DNA of 64,000 nucleotides from Verrucomicrobia bacterium LW23 (GCA_003054695.1 QAZA01000053.1:64517-128516); one strand, 5' to 3'. Shown: positions 9,101-18,709, numbered from the stretch's first letter. Notes: generated by a model from the sequence alone, not told the origin. Translations and numbers: made by a program.

Positions 9101-9223
9101 AAAAGACTGAGCGTTAATAAGTTGCACCGGGCTGCGCGCCATGCGGGCACGGGTACGGTGCTTGGGGAGAGTTGGTCACCCTAGCAAACGGGATGGAGTT
9201 TCGCAATCGAGTTGTGCGCAACC

Positions 9224-11629
9224 TCAGCCCTCGCCGCGCTTGCCGGCTGTAGCGGGCTGCCCGGGGCGGGGTGCGGCGGCAGCGCTTGCCACAATGGGGG
9301 CGGCGGGGCGCGAGGCAACGCCTGTGGCGGAGGCTGATGCGGTGGCCACGCGTTTCGGGTCCGTGGCGACGGCTGGGGCGGGAAGCGTCAGCGCGGCCTC
9401 GGCAACGAGCAGGAGCAGCATGGTGACGAGAAAGCCGCGCCACACTTCGCCCTGCAGCCCGCCGCCGGTATCCGCCGCGGCGGTGGTGCCGGGCACGGGC
9501 GCGGCTATGGACGCGGCGGAGAGAATGGAGACGGAGAGGGGCGCGAGGGTGCGGAGCGCTTCGGCTTGCTCCACACGCTGGGGGTCGTCCTCCAAGGTGG
9601 GACGGTTGACGGCGATGAGGCCGGGGGAGCCACGGTAGATGCCGGCGTTGAAGTCTGGCACTCGCTTGATGCCGGGAGCGGGCGCTGCCGCCGAAGGGGC
9701 AGGGGAGGCGGGTGCCTCGGCGGCGGCCTTTGCGGGCTCACCGTCCAGGCGTATCCAGCCGTCGGGGGAGGGGGGGAGGGGTTCTCCACAGCTGAGCGCA
9801 TAGGGCGTGGAGAGGCGGCGGGCGCCCTCACTTACCATGCGCTGCACCATCGGCAGCAGCACATCGCCGCGGGCCAGGGTGGACCAGTCGCGCAAGGGAA
9901 GGGTGGCGCAAAAATAGACGGCGCCTGCGCCCAGGCGCGCGCGCACCAGGAACGGCTGGCCGTCGCCAAAGCGGGCCAGAATGGCGGCATCGCCGGGCAG
10001 GATCTCCTGGCGCTTGGATACCCGCAAATCCCCCACGGGCAGGTTGATTCCCTCCTCGGACTTGGCGAGCGGGCCGTCCTGCTCGTCCCAGGAGCCCACG
10101 CGCCAGCCGTCCTCCTTGGGCGTGATTTGCGGGGCGCCCCACACCACGCCGCCAAAGGCGGGCGCCGCCTGGTCCGTGGCGGCGGTGCCCGCAGGGAGGG
10201 CCGGCGCCGCGCCGCTGGAGGGCGGGAAGAAGACGACAACGCCGCCGTTTTGGATGTACGCCTTAAGCATCGCGGCCGTATCCCCCACGGGCAGAGCGCC
10301 TTGCCAGATAACGGCGCCAAAGCGCTCCCAGCCGCCGGCCTGCGCGGGGGCTGCGGTTGCGCCAGGTGCAGCGGGGGCGTTTGTCGCCGCAGCGCTGGTC
10401 GGGGGGGTGCTGGGGGCTGTGGCAGGGCTGAGCAGATCTGACGGCAGGCTGCGTGGGGAGAAGCCCTCCACGCGCTGGGGGCGCAGGGCGGGCGCGGGGG
10501 CGGCGCTCAGGGTCAGGATGCGGCTGCAGGCGGAGTCCTCGGCGACGACGGAGTGGAGTTGCGGGGTGGGTGGGCGCGCGACGAACCAGGCGGTGTTATC
10601 CAGCATGTTGGCGTCGGCGGGGATCTCCACAGAGCCGCGCACCTCGGTTGTATCCCCTTGCACGGCAAGCACTTTGCGCACGTAGAAGTCCTGCCCTTCC
10701 ACCTTAAGCTCGCTGGTGGTGCGCACGCCGTCCAGCGTAATGGCCAGGGGGATGTTTGCTGCGGAGGGGTCCAGCCGCTGGATGCGCAGGGTGACGAGCA
10801 GGTCGGCGCCTTCGCCTTTGGCGTCGGCGGCGGCCGCCGGGGCGGGGGATCCGCCGGAGCTGCCAGGGCCGGCAGTGCCGGCTTTGCGGCGCCACTCTAC
10901 ACGTGTTACCTCCACGGAGGCGTTGACGGCGTGGGCGGCGCCGGCGTCCAGCACGCGGACGCGGGGGTTGCCGGGGGCGGCGGCCAGACGGGTGGCGGCG
11001 GAGCGCCAGGCGGAGGCGCGTGGGTTCCAGTTGGATTGCTGCAGGTCGGTGGCAATCCACACCTCGGCGTTGCCGACGGGGTGCCGTGTCAGCCATTCTG
11101 CGGCGGTATCCACCATGGCGTGCAGGTTGGCGGCGGTGTCGGAGGGGGCGGCGGCGGAGAGCTCGGGCAGGATGTCGGGCGTGGCCAGCTCCCGGGCTTC
11201 GCGCGTGGCGGAGTCGATAAGGACAAGGCGCGTGGCCGAGCCGAAGGCCTTCATGGCTCCGGCCAGCAAGTGCAGGCTCTTCTGCCGCAGGGACATAGCG
11301 GCGCCGTCGTCATGCGTCTCCATGCTTGCGGAGCGGTCCAGCAATACCACGACAACCTCCGGCGTACCGCTGACGGCCCAGCCCAGCCAGCCGCCGGCCA
11401 GGGGGCGCGAGAGCACAAAGACAAGCGCGGCCAGGGCCAGCACGCGGCAGGCGAGGATGAGCCAGTGCTTCAGCCGCGCCTGCCGGGTGGAGGCGCTGTT
11501 GGCTTTGAGCAGAAACTGCATGGCCGCCCACGGTACATCGCGGTACCGCATGCGGTTAAGCAGGTGCAGGATGACCGGCACCAGGGCCAGCGGCAGCGCC
11601 CACAGCATCCATGGCTGAAAAAATGTCAT
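9224..11629 (-). CDS. BatA-domain / VWA-type membrane protein
   Basis: The 801-residue protein begins with an aerotolerance-regulator N-terminal (BatA) domain: FFQPWMLWALPLALVPVILH is a first membrane helix, then NRMRYRDVPWAAMQFL, then a second helix. A von Willebrand-like region follows with VVLLDRSASMETHDD, a near-perfect MIDAS motif (DxSxS). Ala/Pro-rich linkers separate glutamine-amidotransferase-like segments. A C-terminal membrane helix (VTMLLLLVAEAALTL) comes just before a charged tail. Such proteins sit in the inner membrane and usually accompany MoxR ATPases; none is in this window. A response-regulator gene lies 57 bp upstream on the same strand. Confidence 0.8.
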   Translation of the reverse strand: MTFFQPWMLWALPLALVPVILHLLNRMRYRDVPWAAMQFLLKANSASTRQARLKHWLILACRVLALAALVFVLSRPLAGGWLGWAVSGTPEVVVVLLDRSASMETHDDGAAMSLRQKSLHLLAGAMKAFGSATRLVLIDSATREARELATPDILPELSAAAPSDTAANLHAMVDTAAEWLTRHPVGNAEVWIATDLQQSNWNPRASAWRSAATRLAAAPGNPRVRVLDAGAAHAVNASVEVTRVEWRRKAGTAGPGSSGGSPAPAAAADAKGEGADLLVTLRIQRLDPSAANIPLAITLDGVRTTSELKVEGQDFYVRKVLAVQGDTTEVRGSVEIPADANMLDNTAWFVARPPTPQLHSVVAEDSACSRILTLSAAPAPALRPQRVEGFSPRSLPSDLLSPATAPSTPPTSAAATNAPAAPGATAAPAQAGGWERFGAVIWQGALPVGDTAAMLKAYIQNGGVVVFFPPSSGAAPALPAGTAATDQAAPAFGGVVWGAPQITPKEDGWRVGSWDEQDGPLAKSEEGINLPVGDLRVSKRQEILPGDAAILARFGDGQPFLVRARLGAGAVYFCATLPLRDWSTLARGDVLLPMVQRMVSEGARRLSTPYALSCGEPLPPSPDGWIRLDGEPAKAAAEAPASPAPSAAAPAPGIKRVPDFNAGIYRGSPGLIAVNRPTLEDDPQRVEQAEALRTLAPLSVSILSAASIAAPVPGTTAAADTGGGLQGEVWRGFLVTMLLLLVAEAALTLPAPAVATDPKRVATASASATGVASRPAAPIVASAAAAPRPGQPATAGKRGEG

Positions 11630-11686
11630 GGGGTGGGGGGAGGAGGTGGCGGGCTTGCAGGCGGGAAGGTGGTGGGTGCGGGGCCT

Positions 11687-12076
11687 CTATGCCATCTTTA
11701 CCACGGAGCGCAGGTGCTCCAGCACGTCGGTGGAGAGGAAGGGCTTGGCCATAAACGTAAAGTCCTGGCCGTTGCGGGCCGTCAGGTCGGTCTGGCCGGA
11801 GATCATGATGAAGGGCGACGTGATCTTGCGTTCGGAGCGCGTCCAGTTGTAAAGCTCCAGCCCGTTGCCGTCCGGCAGGTAGTAGTCGCACAGGATGGCG
11901 TGGAACACGACGCGGCCACTGAGGTAGAGCTTGGCGTCGGCAATGGAGTTGGCAATGGCCACCAGGGAGAAGTAGCGCTCCAGGCCGTCGCGGAGAAACT
12001 CCGTAAGCTCCGTATCATCATCCACCACAAGAAGATTGATCTTGCTGTTAGTGGTACGCGCGGGAATATCAATCAT
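11687..12076 (-). CDS. single-domain response regulator
   Basis: The 129-residue protein has only a receiver domain: acidic pocket VVDDD near residue 17, phospho-acceptor Asp in LCDYYLPDGNG, the Ser/Thr switch in FIMISGQTD, and the conserved Lys in FMAKPF. No output domain follows. It probably acts by binding a partner. No histidine kinase is nearby. The start is the ATG at 12076; a longer frame upstream is Arg/Pro-rich and looks non-coding. Confidence 0.85.
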   Translation of the reverse strand: MIDIPARTTNSKINLLVVDDDTELTEFLRDGLERYFSLVAIANSIADAKLYLSGRVVFHAILCDYYLPDGNGLELYNWTRSERKITSPFIMISGQTDLTARNGQDFTFMAKPFLSTDVLEHLRSVVKMA

Positions 12077-12532
12077 GTAGGGCCGAGGCCTGGAATGGGG
12101 GGGTGAAGGACGACCGGTCGCGCGGCGCGCAGCGGATGATTCAAATCCCTCACCTACGTAAAGGAAACTCCACGAGACGCTCCCGGCTCTGCCCGATAAT
12201 GGTGGCACAATGCGCCCCCGGACGCAATGACAACGGTGATGCGTTATTAAAAAATGTCGCCTAAATAGGAACGATGGGAAAGATGTTGTTTGGCGGTAGG
12301 CGACGAACGTTATCTATCGCCCGGCAAGGCGTGTGGCCTTTAACGCGGAGAGCAAGAAGGGCGCATAGGACGCGAAGCGGGAAGAGAATTGAAATCAGGA
12401 AAGGGTCTCTTCTCCCCTCTTCAACCGGGTGCCTTGGTGACTTGGTGGTTAGAATTGCTTCGCAGACATCCTGAGGCAGGATTCAAATGAAGGGAATGCG
12501 GGAAGTCTGCGTCTACCCCGCTGCGAATCGCG
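12077..12532. other. 456-bp intergenic region with a degenerate TTTAAC repeat
   Basis: No convincing gene is present. At 12339-12380 there is a TTTAACGCG-headed stretch continuing in purine-rich GCGAAG/GCGGGA units, similar to repeats at 41282-41678 and 45353-45430. The left part holds the promoter region of the response-regulator gene. Confidence 0.5.
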
Positions 12533-14305
12533 CTAAATCCGTTCCGCCGCGCCTGCTTCCCGCACGGTGTTGAAGGCTGTGTGCGCATCCTCCAGCCAGC
12601 TGGGAACGACTTCGCGGCGGCGCTTCTCAAGATCCGCACCGGGCTTGCTTGAGGCAAAGAAGGATGCGGCGAGGCGATCGTGCGGCTTGCCGGGCTCCGT
12701 CGCGGGCTCGTCGGTGCGGGTGGCGACACGGACCTTGCCATCCAGGGAGGCAACGGGGTTCACCGGCGTTGCGGTGGGGTTGCGATGAGTAATGCCATAC
12801 GTATCTGCCATAATGGCATAGGCTTGCGTGTTGGGGATGTACCCCGCAAACGCTTCGCGGCCGGGGCCGACGGCCAGGATCGTCGTGTAGTCCGCCGTGT
12901 GGCTTGTGCCCGTCCAGCCAATGCCGTTGTAGTTGGCCATAATGTCGCCCATCATTCCCGCCAGGCTGGCGCGTTGCGCGTAGCGGCCGGGGATCTTCTC
13001 CCCCGAAAGCGCGCGCAGGATGGCATAGCAGTCATCGGCGGAGATTTCCGCTCCAAGGTTCTCCAGCGCAAGGTGTTGCACAATCTTCACGTTGTCGATG
13101 GAGACCTCCGGCCTGGTGGCGAGTTTGCCGTTGCGAGCCATTTCGGCCAGCAGCTCCGCCACAAGCTTCTTCCCCAGGCGATCAAAGCTGCTGGTGACGC
13201 CGGCCACGCTGCGGAAGCAATCGTTGCTTTTGCTGTAACCGCTGCCCATGCCGTTAAGGCCGGGGTTGGAGTTCCCGTGGTCGCTCGTGACGACCACGAG
13301 CGTGTCGGGCACCTCGCGCGCAAAGGCCAGCGCCACGGCCACCGCGTCGTCAAACGCCAGCTGATCCCACAGGATCGCCCCCGCGTCGTTGCCGTGCGCG
13401 GCGTGGTCGATGCGCGCGCCTTCCACCTGCAGGATAAAGCCCTGCGGCGCGCCCTTGAGCGCGTGCAGCGCCGCCTCCGTCATCTCGGCCAGAGTAGGTG
13501 CGGCTTCGACCAGCAGCGGATCGTTGCGGTGATCCACCGTATAGGGCATGTGGCCGTCGGAAAACAGGCCGAGGATCTTGCCTTGCCCTTTGGCGGCAGC
13601 AAGGGTTTTGCGATCCCCCACGGTGGTGTAGCCTGCGGCGCGGTATTCGGCGGGGATGTCCCGCTTATCCACGCGGGTGGCCGGGCTAAAGAAGTTGCGG
13701 CCGCCGCCAAGCACCACGTCCACCACATCTTTATACTGCGGTGCGATTTCCGGCTCATCCCCGCGCGCCGTTACCACGGCGGCAAAGCCGGCCGGCGTGG
13801 CGTGCGTTACAGTGGCGGTGGTTACCAGCCCGGTGCGACAGCCGCGATCCTTGGCCAGACGGAGGATGGGCGTGGCGGCGGTACCGTCCGGCAGCGTGTT
13901 GATCGAGCCGTTCATCACGCGCGATCCGCATCCCCAGCTGGACGACGCGGCGGCCGAATCCGGCACCAGGGAGTTGAGCGACGTCATGTCGAAAAAGCCC
14001 GTCGTCACCTCCGCCGGGCGGCGCAGCAGCTGATTCCACTGCGTCGGTGCCTTGCGCACCAGTTGCGAAAAGGACTCCGCCAGCACAGGCACGCCGATGC
14101 TCATGCCGTCGGACACCATAAAGATGATGTTTTTGGGCTTGCCGCCGGACACAATAGCTCCGCCGGCCGGCGCCGCCGGTGTCGGCTCTGCCTGCGCGCT
14201 GCCGCTGCCCAGCCAGGCCAGCGGAGGAAAAAGAAGGCCGGTTGCGGCCGCGCCCACGCGGCGCAGCACGGAGCGGCGGGAAAAGATCGAAGAGGACTCA
14301 GACAT
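12533..14305 (-). CDS. phoA: alkaline phosphatase, Tat-exported
   Basis: It hydrolyses phosphomonoesters outside the cytoplasm. The N-terminus has a twin-arginine signal (SRRSVLRRVG, residues 9-18), a hydrophobic core and a likely cleavage after SAQA (residue 39). Metal-site motif IIFMVSDGMS and the catalytic serine motif PDSAAAS (Ser near residue 117) follow. EGARIDHAAHGNDAG, VVVTSDHGNSN and GTSHTADY supply metal ligands typical of the family. Length is 590 residues. With pstSCAB 8 kb away it suggests a phosphate-starvation response, but no clear Pho box is visible in front of this gene. Confidence 0.92.
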   Translation of the reverse strand: MSESSSIFSRRSVLRRVGAAATGLLFPPLAWLGSGSAQAEPTPAAPAGGAIVSGGKPKNIIFMVSDGMSIGVPVLAESFSQLVRKAPTQWNQLLRRPAEVTTGFFDMTSLNSLVPDSAAASSSWGCGSRVMNGSINTLPDGTAATPILRLAKDRGCRTGLVTTATVTHATPAGFAAVVTARGDEPEIAPQYKDVVDVVLGGGRNFFSPATRVDKRDIPAEYRAAGYTTVGDRKTLAAAKGQGKILGLFSDGHMPYTVDHRNDPLLVEAAPTLAEMTEAALHALKGAPQGFILQVEGARIDHAAHGNDAGAILWDQLAFDDAVAVALAFAREVPDTLVVVTSDHGNSNPGLNGMGSGYSKSNDCFRSVAGVTSSFDRLGKKLVAELLAEMARNGKLATRPEVSIDNVKIVQHLALENLGAEISADDCYAILRALSGEKIPGRYAQRASLAGMMGDIMANYNGIGWTGTSHTADYTTILAVGPGREAFAGYIPNTQAYAIMADTYGITHRNPTATPVNPVASLDGKVRVATRTDEPATEPGKPHDRLAASFFASSKPGADLEKRRREVVPSWLEDAHTAFNTVREAGAAERI

Positions 14306-14498
14306 GGCAGGGAAAAGAGAGTCGGCGCAGGCCGCACAAGCGCAACCGCTCCATACTCATCTCCAATCATGCGTCGTTCCCCGCAAGCTTGCAATCCTGC
14401 AAATGCTACTTCTGCGTGTCGGCGCTCTGCGGAGCATTGTCGTGAGTCCCCGCAATCTCCGTGCTGGCGTTTTGCGGTGGGCGCAGTAATGTACGGCA

Positions 14499-15545
14499 AT
14501 GGCTGTGATCAAGAATGTGATCCTCGACTGGTCGGGGACACTGGTGAACGACTTTCTCCCGGTGGTGCAGGCCACCAACGACATTTTTGTGCGCTACGGC
14601 AAGCCGCCGATGACGCCCGACGAGTTCCGGCAAAAATTCCGGCTCCCCTTTGTGGAGTTTTACCGCGAGTATTTGCCCGAGGCCACGATGGTGGAGCTGG
14701 AGCACCACTACCACAGCTCCTTCAAGCTGTTGCAGACGTCGATCGACATGCTGCCGGATGCTCGCGAGTTTCTGGAGTACTGCAACGAGCACGGCATGCC
14801 CATGTACCTGCTCAGCACCATCCACCACGAGCACTACGAAGTGCAGGCGGAGCGCCTGGGCATTAAGCACTACTTTAAAAAGGCGTACGTGGAGGCCTTT
14901 GACAAGCGCAAGACCATCCTGCACCTGCTGGCCGAGCACGATCTGGATCCGCACGAGACGATCTTTATCGGCGACATGGTGCACGACATCGAGACCGCTC
15001 ACCACGGTGGCGTTGTAAGCTGCGGTGTGCTAACAGGTTACGACCCCCTGGAGAAGCTGAAAGGCGCTAATCCGGAGCTCCTTTTCCGGCGCCTCAGCCA
15101 CGTCATCGCCCACTTTGAGCGTCACAAACGGGAGCCCGAAGCCAAGCCCATCGCCACGGTCGGCGCCCTGATCTACAACAAAGCCGGCGACGTGCTGATG
15201 GTGCGCACCCACAAGTGGAGCAATCTCTGGGGCATCCCCGGCGGCAAAATCCAGGCCAGGGAAACAAGCGAGGAGGCCCTGCGCCGCGAGACGCTGGAGG
15301 AAACCGGCCTGGAGCTCGAGGACATTCGCTTTGCCATGGTGCAGGACTGCATCCTGCCGCCGGAGTTCTATAAGCGCGCCCATTTCCTGCTGCTCAATTA
15401 CACCGCCGTGGCCACCCACACCAACGTGGTGCTGAACGACGAGGCCGAGGAGCACCGCTGGCTGCCGCTGGAGGAAGCCGCCCAGCTCCCGCTCAATACA
15501 CCCACCCGCACGCTTGTCGACTATGTCCGATCACATTCGCATTAA
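14499..15545 (+). CDS. HAD hydrolase - Nudix hydrolase fusion
   Basis: Residues ~1-205 are a HAD-superfamily phosphatase: motif I is VILDWSGTL (nucleophile Asp near residue 9, with Ser instead of the usual second Asp), and motif IV is FIGDMVHDIETA. Residues ~220-348 are a Nudix domain with an intact box, GGKIQARE then REtLEETGLEL (near residues 247-270). The Nudix half may hydrolyse a nucleotide diphosphate and the HAD half a phosphate. Its last 23 bp overlap folB, so a link to pterin/folate synthesis (removal of pyrophosphate and phosphate from dihydroneopterin triphosphate) is an attractive inference. Confidence 0.88.
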   Translation: MAVIKNVILDWSGTLVNDFLPVVQATNDIFVRYGKPPMTPDEFRQKFRLPFVEFYREYLPEATMVELEHHYHSSFKLLQTSIDMLPDAREFLEYCNEHGMPMYLLSTIHHEHYEVQAERLGIKHYFKKAYVEAFDKRKTILHLLAEHDLDPHETIFIGDMVHDIETAHHGGVVSCGVLTGYDPLEKLKGANPELLFRRLSHVIAHFERHKREPEAKPIATVGALIYNKAGDVLMVRTHKWSNLWGIPGGKIQARETSEEALRRETLEETGLELEDIRFAMVQDCILPPEFYKRAHFLLLNYTAVATHTNVVLNDEAEEHRWLPLEEAAQLPLNTPTRTLVDYVRSHSH

Positions 15546-15909
15546 CGGCATGGAGGTGTACGCCTACATCGGCGTGCCGGACGAAGAGCGCGCGAATATC
15601 CAGAAACTGTTGCTGCACTTGAAGTTATACATCGATAGCTTCCCCCTGGCCGCGCGCGGAGACGACCTCGTCCACACCGTCAACTACGCCGACGTGACGC
15701 TGAAGCTGCGCGAGCTGGCTCTGGCGCGTCCGCGCAAACTTATCGAGACGCTGGCCGAAGACACGGCGCGCTTTCTGCTGGCGGAATACCCGGTGCGGGC
15801 GGCGGAAGTGGTGGTGGAGAAATTTATTTTGCCCGGCGTTCAGTCCGTCGCGGTCGCAATATTTCGCGAGAAAGAGTTGATGTCACAGGAAGGTAACATC
15901 AACGCGTAA
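15523..15909 (+). CDS. folB: dihydroneopterin aldolase
   Basis: It cleaves dihydroneopterin to 6-hydroxymethyl-dihydropterin and glycolaldehyde in folate synthesis. The 128-residue product has the family start IRINGMEVYAYIGVPDEER, the conserved HTVNYADV region, the LIETLAEDTARFLL helix, and ends in SVAVAIFRE. ATG 15523 lies inside the end of the HAD-Nudix gene, so translation is probably coupled. A TTG at 15514 is an unlikely alternative. Confidence 0.92.
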   Translation: MSDHIRINGMEVYAYIGVPDEERANIQKLLLHLKLYIDSFPLAARGDDLVHTVNYADVTLKLRELALARPRKLIETLAEDTARFLLAEYPVRAAEVVVEKFILPGVQSVAVAIFREKELMSQEGNINA

Positions 15910-15979
15910 AACAGGTTGCATTTAGTCGGCAAACCCTTCGGCAACAAAGGCCAAAGTTTTTCGCCCCATTTGCCGATGA

Positions 15980-17569
15980 ATGCTTGAACTCCCCCCATTT
16001 GCTGTTACCACAGTCTCTGCTACCTTGCCTTTTAATGCTTTGAGCACACCAGCCGTGAGCATCCCCTCTCATCCCAAGGACGAATGTGGCGTTTTCGCTG
16101 TCTACGGACATCCGAACGCCGCCGTACTCACCTACTATGGCCTTTACGCCCTGCAACATCGCGGGCAGGAAAGCGCCGGTATTGCCACAGCCACAGGCCC
16201 TGGCAGTCCCTTCAAAACGCACAAAGGCATGGGCCTTGTGTCGCAAATCTTTCAGGAGCGCGACCTGATGGAGCTGACGGGCAGCCGTGCCGTCGGACAC
16301 GTGCGCTACTCCACCACCGGCTCGTCCAACATCAAAAACGCCCAGCCGATTACGGTGGACTGCGCGCGCGGACAGCTGGCCCTCGCCCACAACGGTAACC
16401 TCGTCAACGCGCACCTGCTGAGGCGCGAGCTGGAGGGCCGCGGCGCCATCTTCCAGACGACGACGGACAGCGAGATCATCCTGCACATGCTGGCGCACCC
16501 CGCGCCGGACAGCAACGAAAACGCTCTGGCCCAGGCACTTAGCCGCCTGCAAGGCGCCTTCTCCCTCTGCATTATGACGGAGCGGGAGATCATCGGCGTG
16601 CGCGACAGCCTCGGCTTCCGCCCGCTCTCCCTGGGCAAGCTGGAGAATGCCTACGTGCTGAGCTCCGAGACGTGTGCGTTCGATCTCATTGGTGCCACGT
16701 TTATCCGCGAAGTGGAACCCGGCGAAATCGTCATTATCGACGAGAACGGCCTGCGCTCCATCAAGCCGTTTGTGGAGAAGCAGCACAAAGCGCTGTGTAT
16801 TTTTGAGTACATCTACTTTGCGCGTCCCGATAGCAAGCTGCAAAACCTCACCGTCAGCCGCGCCCGCTTCAACATGGGCATCGAGCTGGCCAAACGCCAC
16901 CCGGCCGACGCGGACGTCGTCATCCCCATCCCGGACAGCGGCAATTACGCGGCGCTCGGTTTCAGCCAGCAGTCCGGCATCCCGTACGACCACGCCTTTG
17001 TGCGTAACCACTACGTAGGCCGCACTTTTCTGCAGCCCAGCCAGATGACGCGCGACCTGGGCGTGCGCGTCAAGCTCAACCTTATCGACGAAGCCGTTGA
17101 AGGTAAACGAGTTGTGGTTGTGGACGACTCTATCGTCCGCGGCACCACGGCACGCAGCCGCGTGGTGAATCTGCGCCGCGCCGGTGCCAGGGAAGTCCAT
17201 ATTCGTATCAGCTGCCCCCCGCACAAGCACCCGTGCTACTACGGCATTGACTTCCCCGATCCCAAGGATCTGATTGCCAACCAGTTAAGCCTGGACGAAA
17301 TCGCCCGCTACCTCGGCGCCGATTCGCTCGGTTACCTGGAGACCGAAGGCCTGGTGGAAGCGGTCGGCCTGCCTCGCACCAACTTCTGCATGGCGTGCTT
17401 TAACGGCGAATATCCCGTTCATTACGATCCGCTTATGGAGAAGCTGGCGCTGGAACGTCATCGTGTGATCGAGCCGCTGGTCAACAACGCCAACGGCAAT
17501 GGCAAACACGCGGAGCTGAATCTGTTCTCCATGAAGTTGGAAGATCAGAGGAGCACCTTCGTCCGCTAA
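15980..17569 (+). CDS. purF: amidophosphoribosyltransferase
   Basis: It carries out the first committed step of purine synthesis, moving the glutamine amide to PRPP. The catalytic N-terminal cysteine lies in DECGVFAVYG and is exposed after propeptide removal. YGLYALQHRGQESAGI and GHVRYSTTGSS mark the glutaminase domain. The PRPP-binding motif VVVDDSIVRGTTAR lies in the C-terminal half. The ATG at 15980 gives a 36-residue propeptide; a GTG at 16055 would give a Bacillus-like one of about 10 residues. Cysteines in RISCPPH and FCMACFNGEYP are compatible with the Fe-S form of PurF. Confidence 0.95.
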   Translation: MLELPPFAVTTVSATLPFNALSTPAVSIPSHPKDECGVFAVYGHPNAAVLTYYGLYALQHRGQESAGIATATGPGSPFKTHKGMGLVSQIFQERDLMELTGSRAVGHVRYSTTGSSNIKNAQPITVDCARGQLALAHNGNLVNAHLLRRELEGRGAIFQTTTDSEIILHMLAHPAPDSNENALAQALSRLQGAFSLCIMTEREIIGVRDSLGFRPLSLGKLENAYVLSSETCAFDLIGATFIREVEPGEIVIIDENGLRSIKPFVEKQHKALCIFEYIYFARPDSKLQNLTVSRARFNMGIELAKRHPADADVVIPIPDSGNYAALGFSQQSGIPYDHAFVRNHYVGRTFLQPSQMTRDLGVRVKLNLIDEAVEGKRVVVVDDSIVRGTTARSRVVNLRRAGAREVHIRISCPPHKHPCYYGIDFPDPKDLIANQLSLDEIARYLGADSLGYLETEGLVEAVGLPRTNFCMACFNGEYPVHYDPLMEKLALERHRVIEPLVNNANGNGKHAELNLFSMKLEDQRSTFVR

Positions 17570-17661
17570 GCCGCGCCGCATCACCCACGGGCTGCATTCT
17601 TTGCGCCGGGTCGCAAGATTTCTTGACTGCAATGCGCTTTCGAGCATTATGGCGGAAACCT

Positions 17662-18105
17662 ATGCGACCCACCCTGCCTCGCCTTGCGAGATTGCTGTCG
17701 TACTCCTTCCTCGCCGCCTTTGGCGCGCTCACTGTCGTCACTCACCCCGCCCTCGTCACCTCCCTGCGGGCGGAAGACAAAGAACTCTCCCGCGAGAAGC
17801 TGGAGGACACCATCAAGCTGATGCTTGAGGAGCTGGAGGAAGAAAAAGTCGACTGGCTCGCGTTCTTCAAGGAGTTCTCGCTGATCAGCGACCCCAAGGA
17901 CGAGCCGCCCAAGGAGATGGTGGAAGAAATGGGCAAAGCGGTAGGCCCCACCCTCATCAAGGTGCTCAAGGCCATCCAGACCAAGACGCCCACGAGCAAA
18001 TCCGACACCGAAGTGGCGTACGACGTGAAAGAGCTGGTCGAGAACACGATCGTTCCGCCCACATTTACCTTGGTGTACAAGGACAAGAAATGGGTTTTCA
18101 AATGA
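17662..18105 (+). CDS. exported protein of unknown function (tandem paralogue 1)
   Basis: The 147-residue product has an N-terminal signal-like segment (LLSYSFLAAFGALTVV) and a charged mature part rich in Glu and Lys. It includes LSREKLEDTIKLML and a TPTSKSDTEVAYDV segment, and ends in KDKKWVFK. I do not recognise the family. The next gene is a clear paralogue with the same length and order of motifs. An ATG at 17632 would add ten residues. Its TGA overlaps the ATG of the next gene (ATGA), showing translational coupling. Confidence 0.7.
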   Translation: MRPTLPRLARLLSYSFLAAFGALTVVTHPALVTSLRAEDKELSREKLEDTIKLMLEELEEEKVDWLAFFKEFSLISDPKDEPPKEMVEEMGKAVGPTLIKVLKAIQTKTPTSKSDTEVAYDVKELVENTIVPPTFTLVYKDKKWVFK

Positions 18106-18572
18106 TCTACGCCGCGCGGCACGTCCCGCGCGTCAATGCCATCGCTCTCGCTCTGCTCCTGCCCTTCGCGGCGGGGGCGGTCGGGCCCGGCATTGCCGTG
18201 GCCCAGGAGCAGCCGGCCGCTGCCGAAGCCGCCCCTGAGGACGGGAGCAAGCTCAGTCGGGAAAATGTGGGCGATACCATCCGGCTGATGATTCTTGCCC
18301 TGGAAGCGGAAAAGCCTGATTACGAGACATTTCTGTACGAGTATACCTACGGGACAAAGAACCGCTTTCCCGAGGAGGTAAAAGACATGGCCGCGAAGGT
18401 GGGCCCCCGCATGGTGCTCACCCTCAAGGTTCTCAAGGCCATCGTCAACCGCGCCCCCACCTCCACGTCCGAGGTTGAGGTGGTCTATTCGGTAGCCGAC
18501 CTTGTGAAGGGCTCGGACGCGCCGGACAAGATCAAGTTTGTGCGAACGGAGGGGAAGTGGTACCTGAAGTAG
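18102..18572 (+). CDS. exported protein of unknown function (tandem paralogue 2)
   Basis: The 156-residue protein has a signal peptide (LALLLPFAAGAVGPGIAVAQ) and a body aligning with the preceding gene: LSRENVGDTIRLMI against LSREKLEDTIKLML, APTSTSEVEVVYSV against TPTSKSDTEVAYDV, and EGKWYLK against DKKWVFK at the end. The start is set at ATG 18102 because it forms the ATGA overlap; an ATG four codons upstream is possible. Function unknown. Confidence 0.7.
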   Translation: MIYAARHVPRVNAIALALLLPFAAGAVGPGIAVAQEQPAAAEAAPEDGSKLSRENVGDTIRLMILALEAEKPDYETFLYEYTYGTKNRFPEEVKDMAAKVGPRMVLTLKVLKAIVNRAPTSTSEVEVVYSVADLVKGSDAPDKIKFVRTEGKWYLK

Positions 18573-18709
18573 GTATGTGCGGCGCAGGGCAGGGGAAGTT
18601 GGAAAGTCCTGTAAGGTGATCGACTTTTGCGGATTTAGTCCTTGCGTTTATCCGTGGACTGGTCCATAGTGAGCCAACCCGTTTTCGTCGGTCCCTCTTA
18701 CCACGCGCC

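Noticed and set aside
10553-14866. Long open frames on the plus strand opposite the BatA-like and phoA genes
   Set aside because: They are reverse-strand shadows caused by the GC-rich codon use of the real genes: compositionally biased (Gly/Ala/Val/His-rich), without domains, and fully overlapped by well-recognised proteins.
18573-18709. A sulfur-related riboswitch in the cysH leader
   Set aside because: No conserved SAM riboswitch core could be recognised, and the leader is short.
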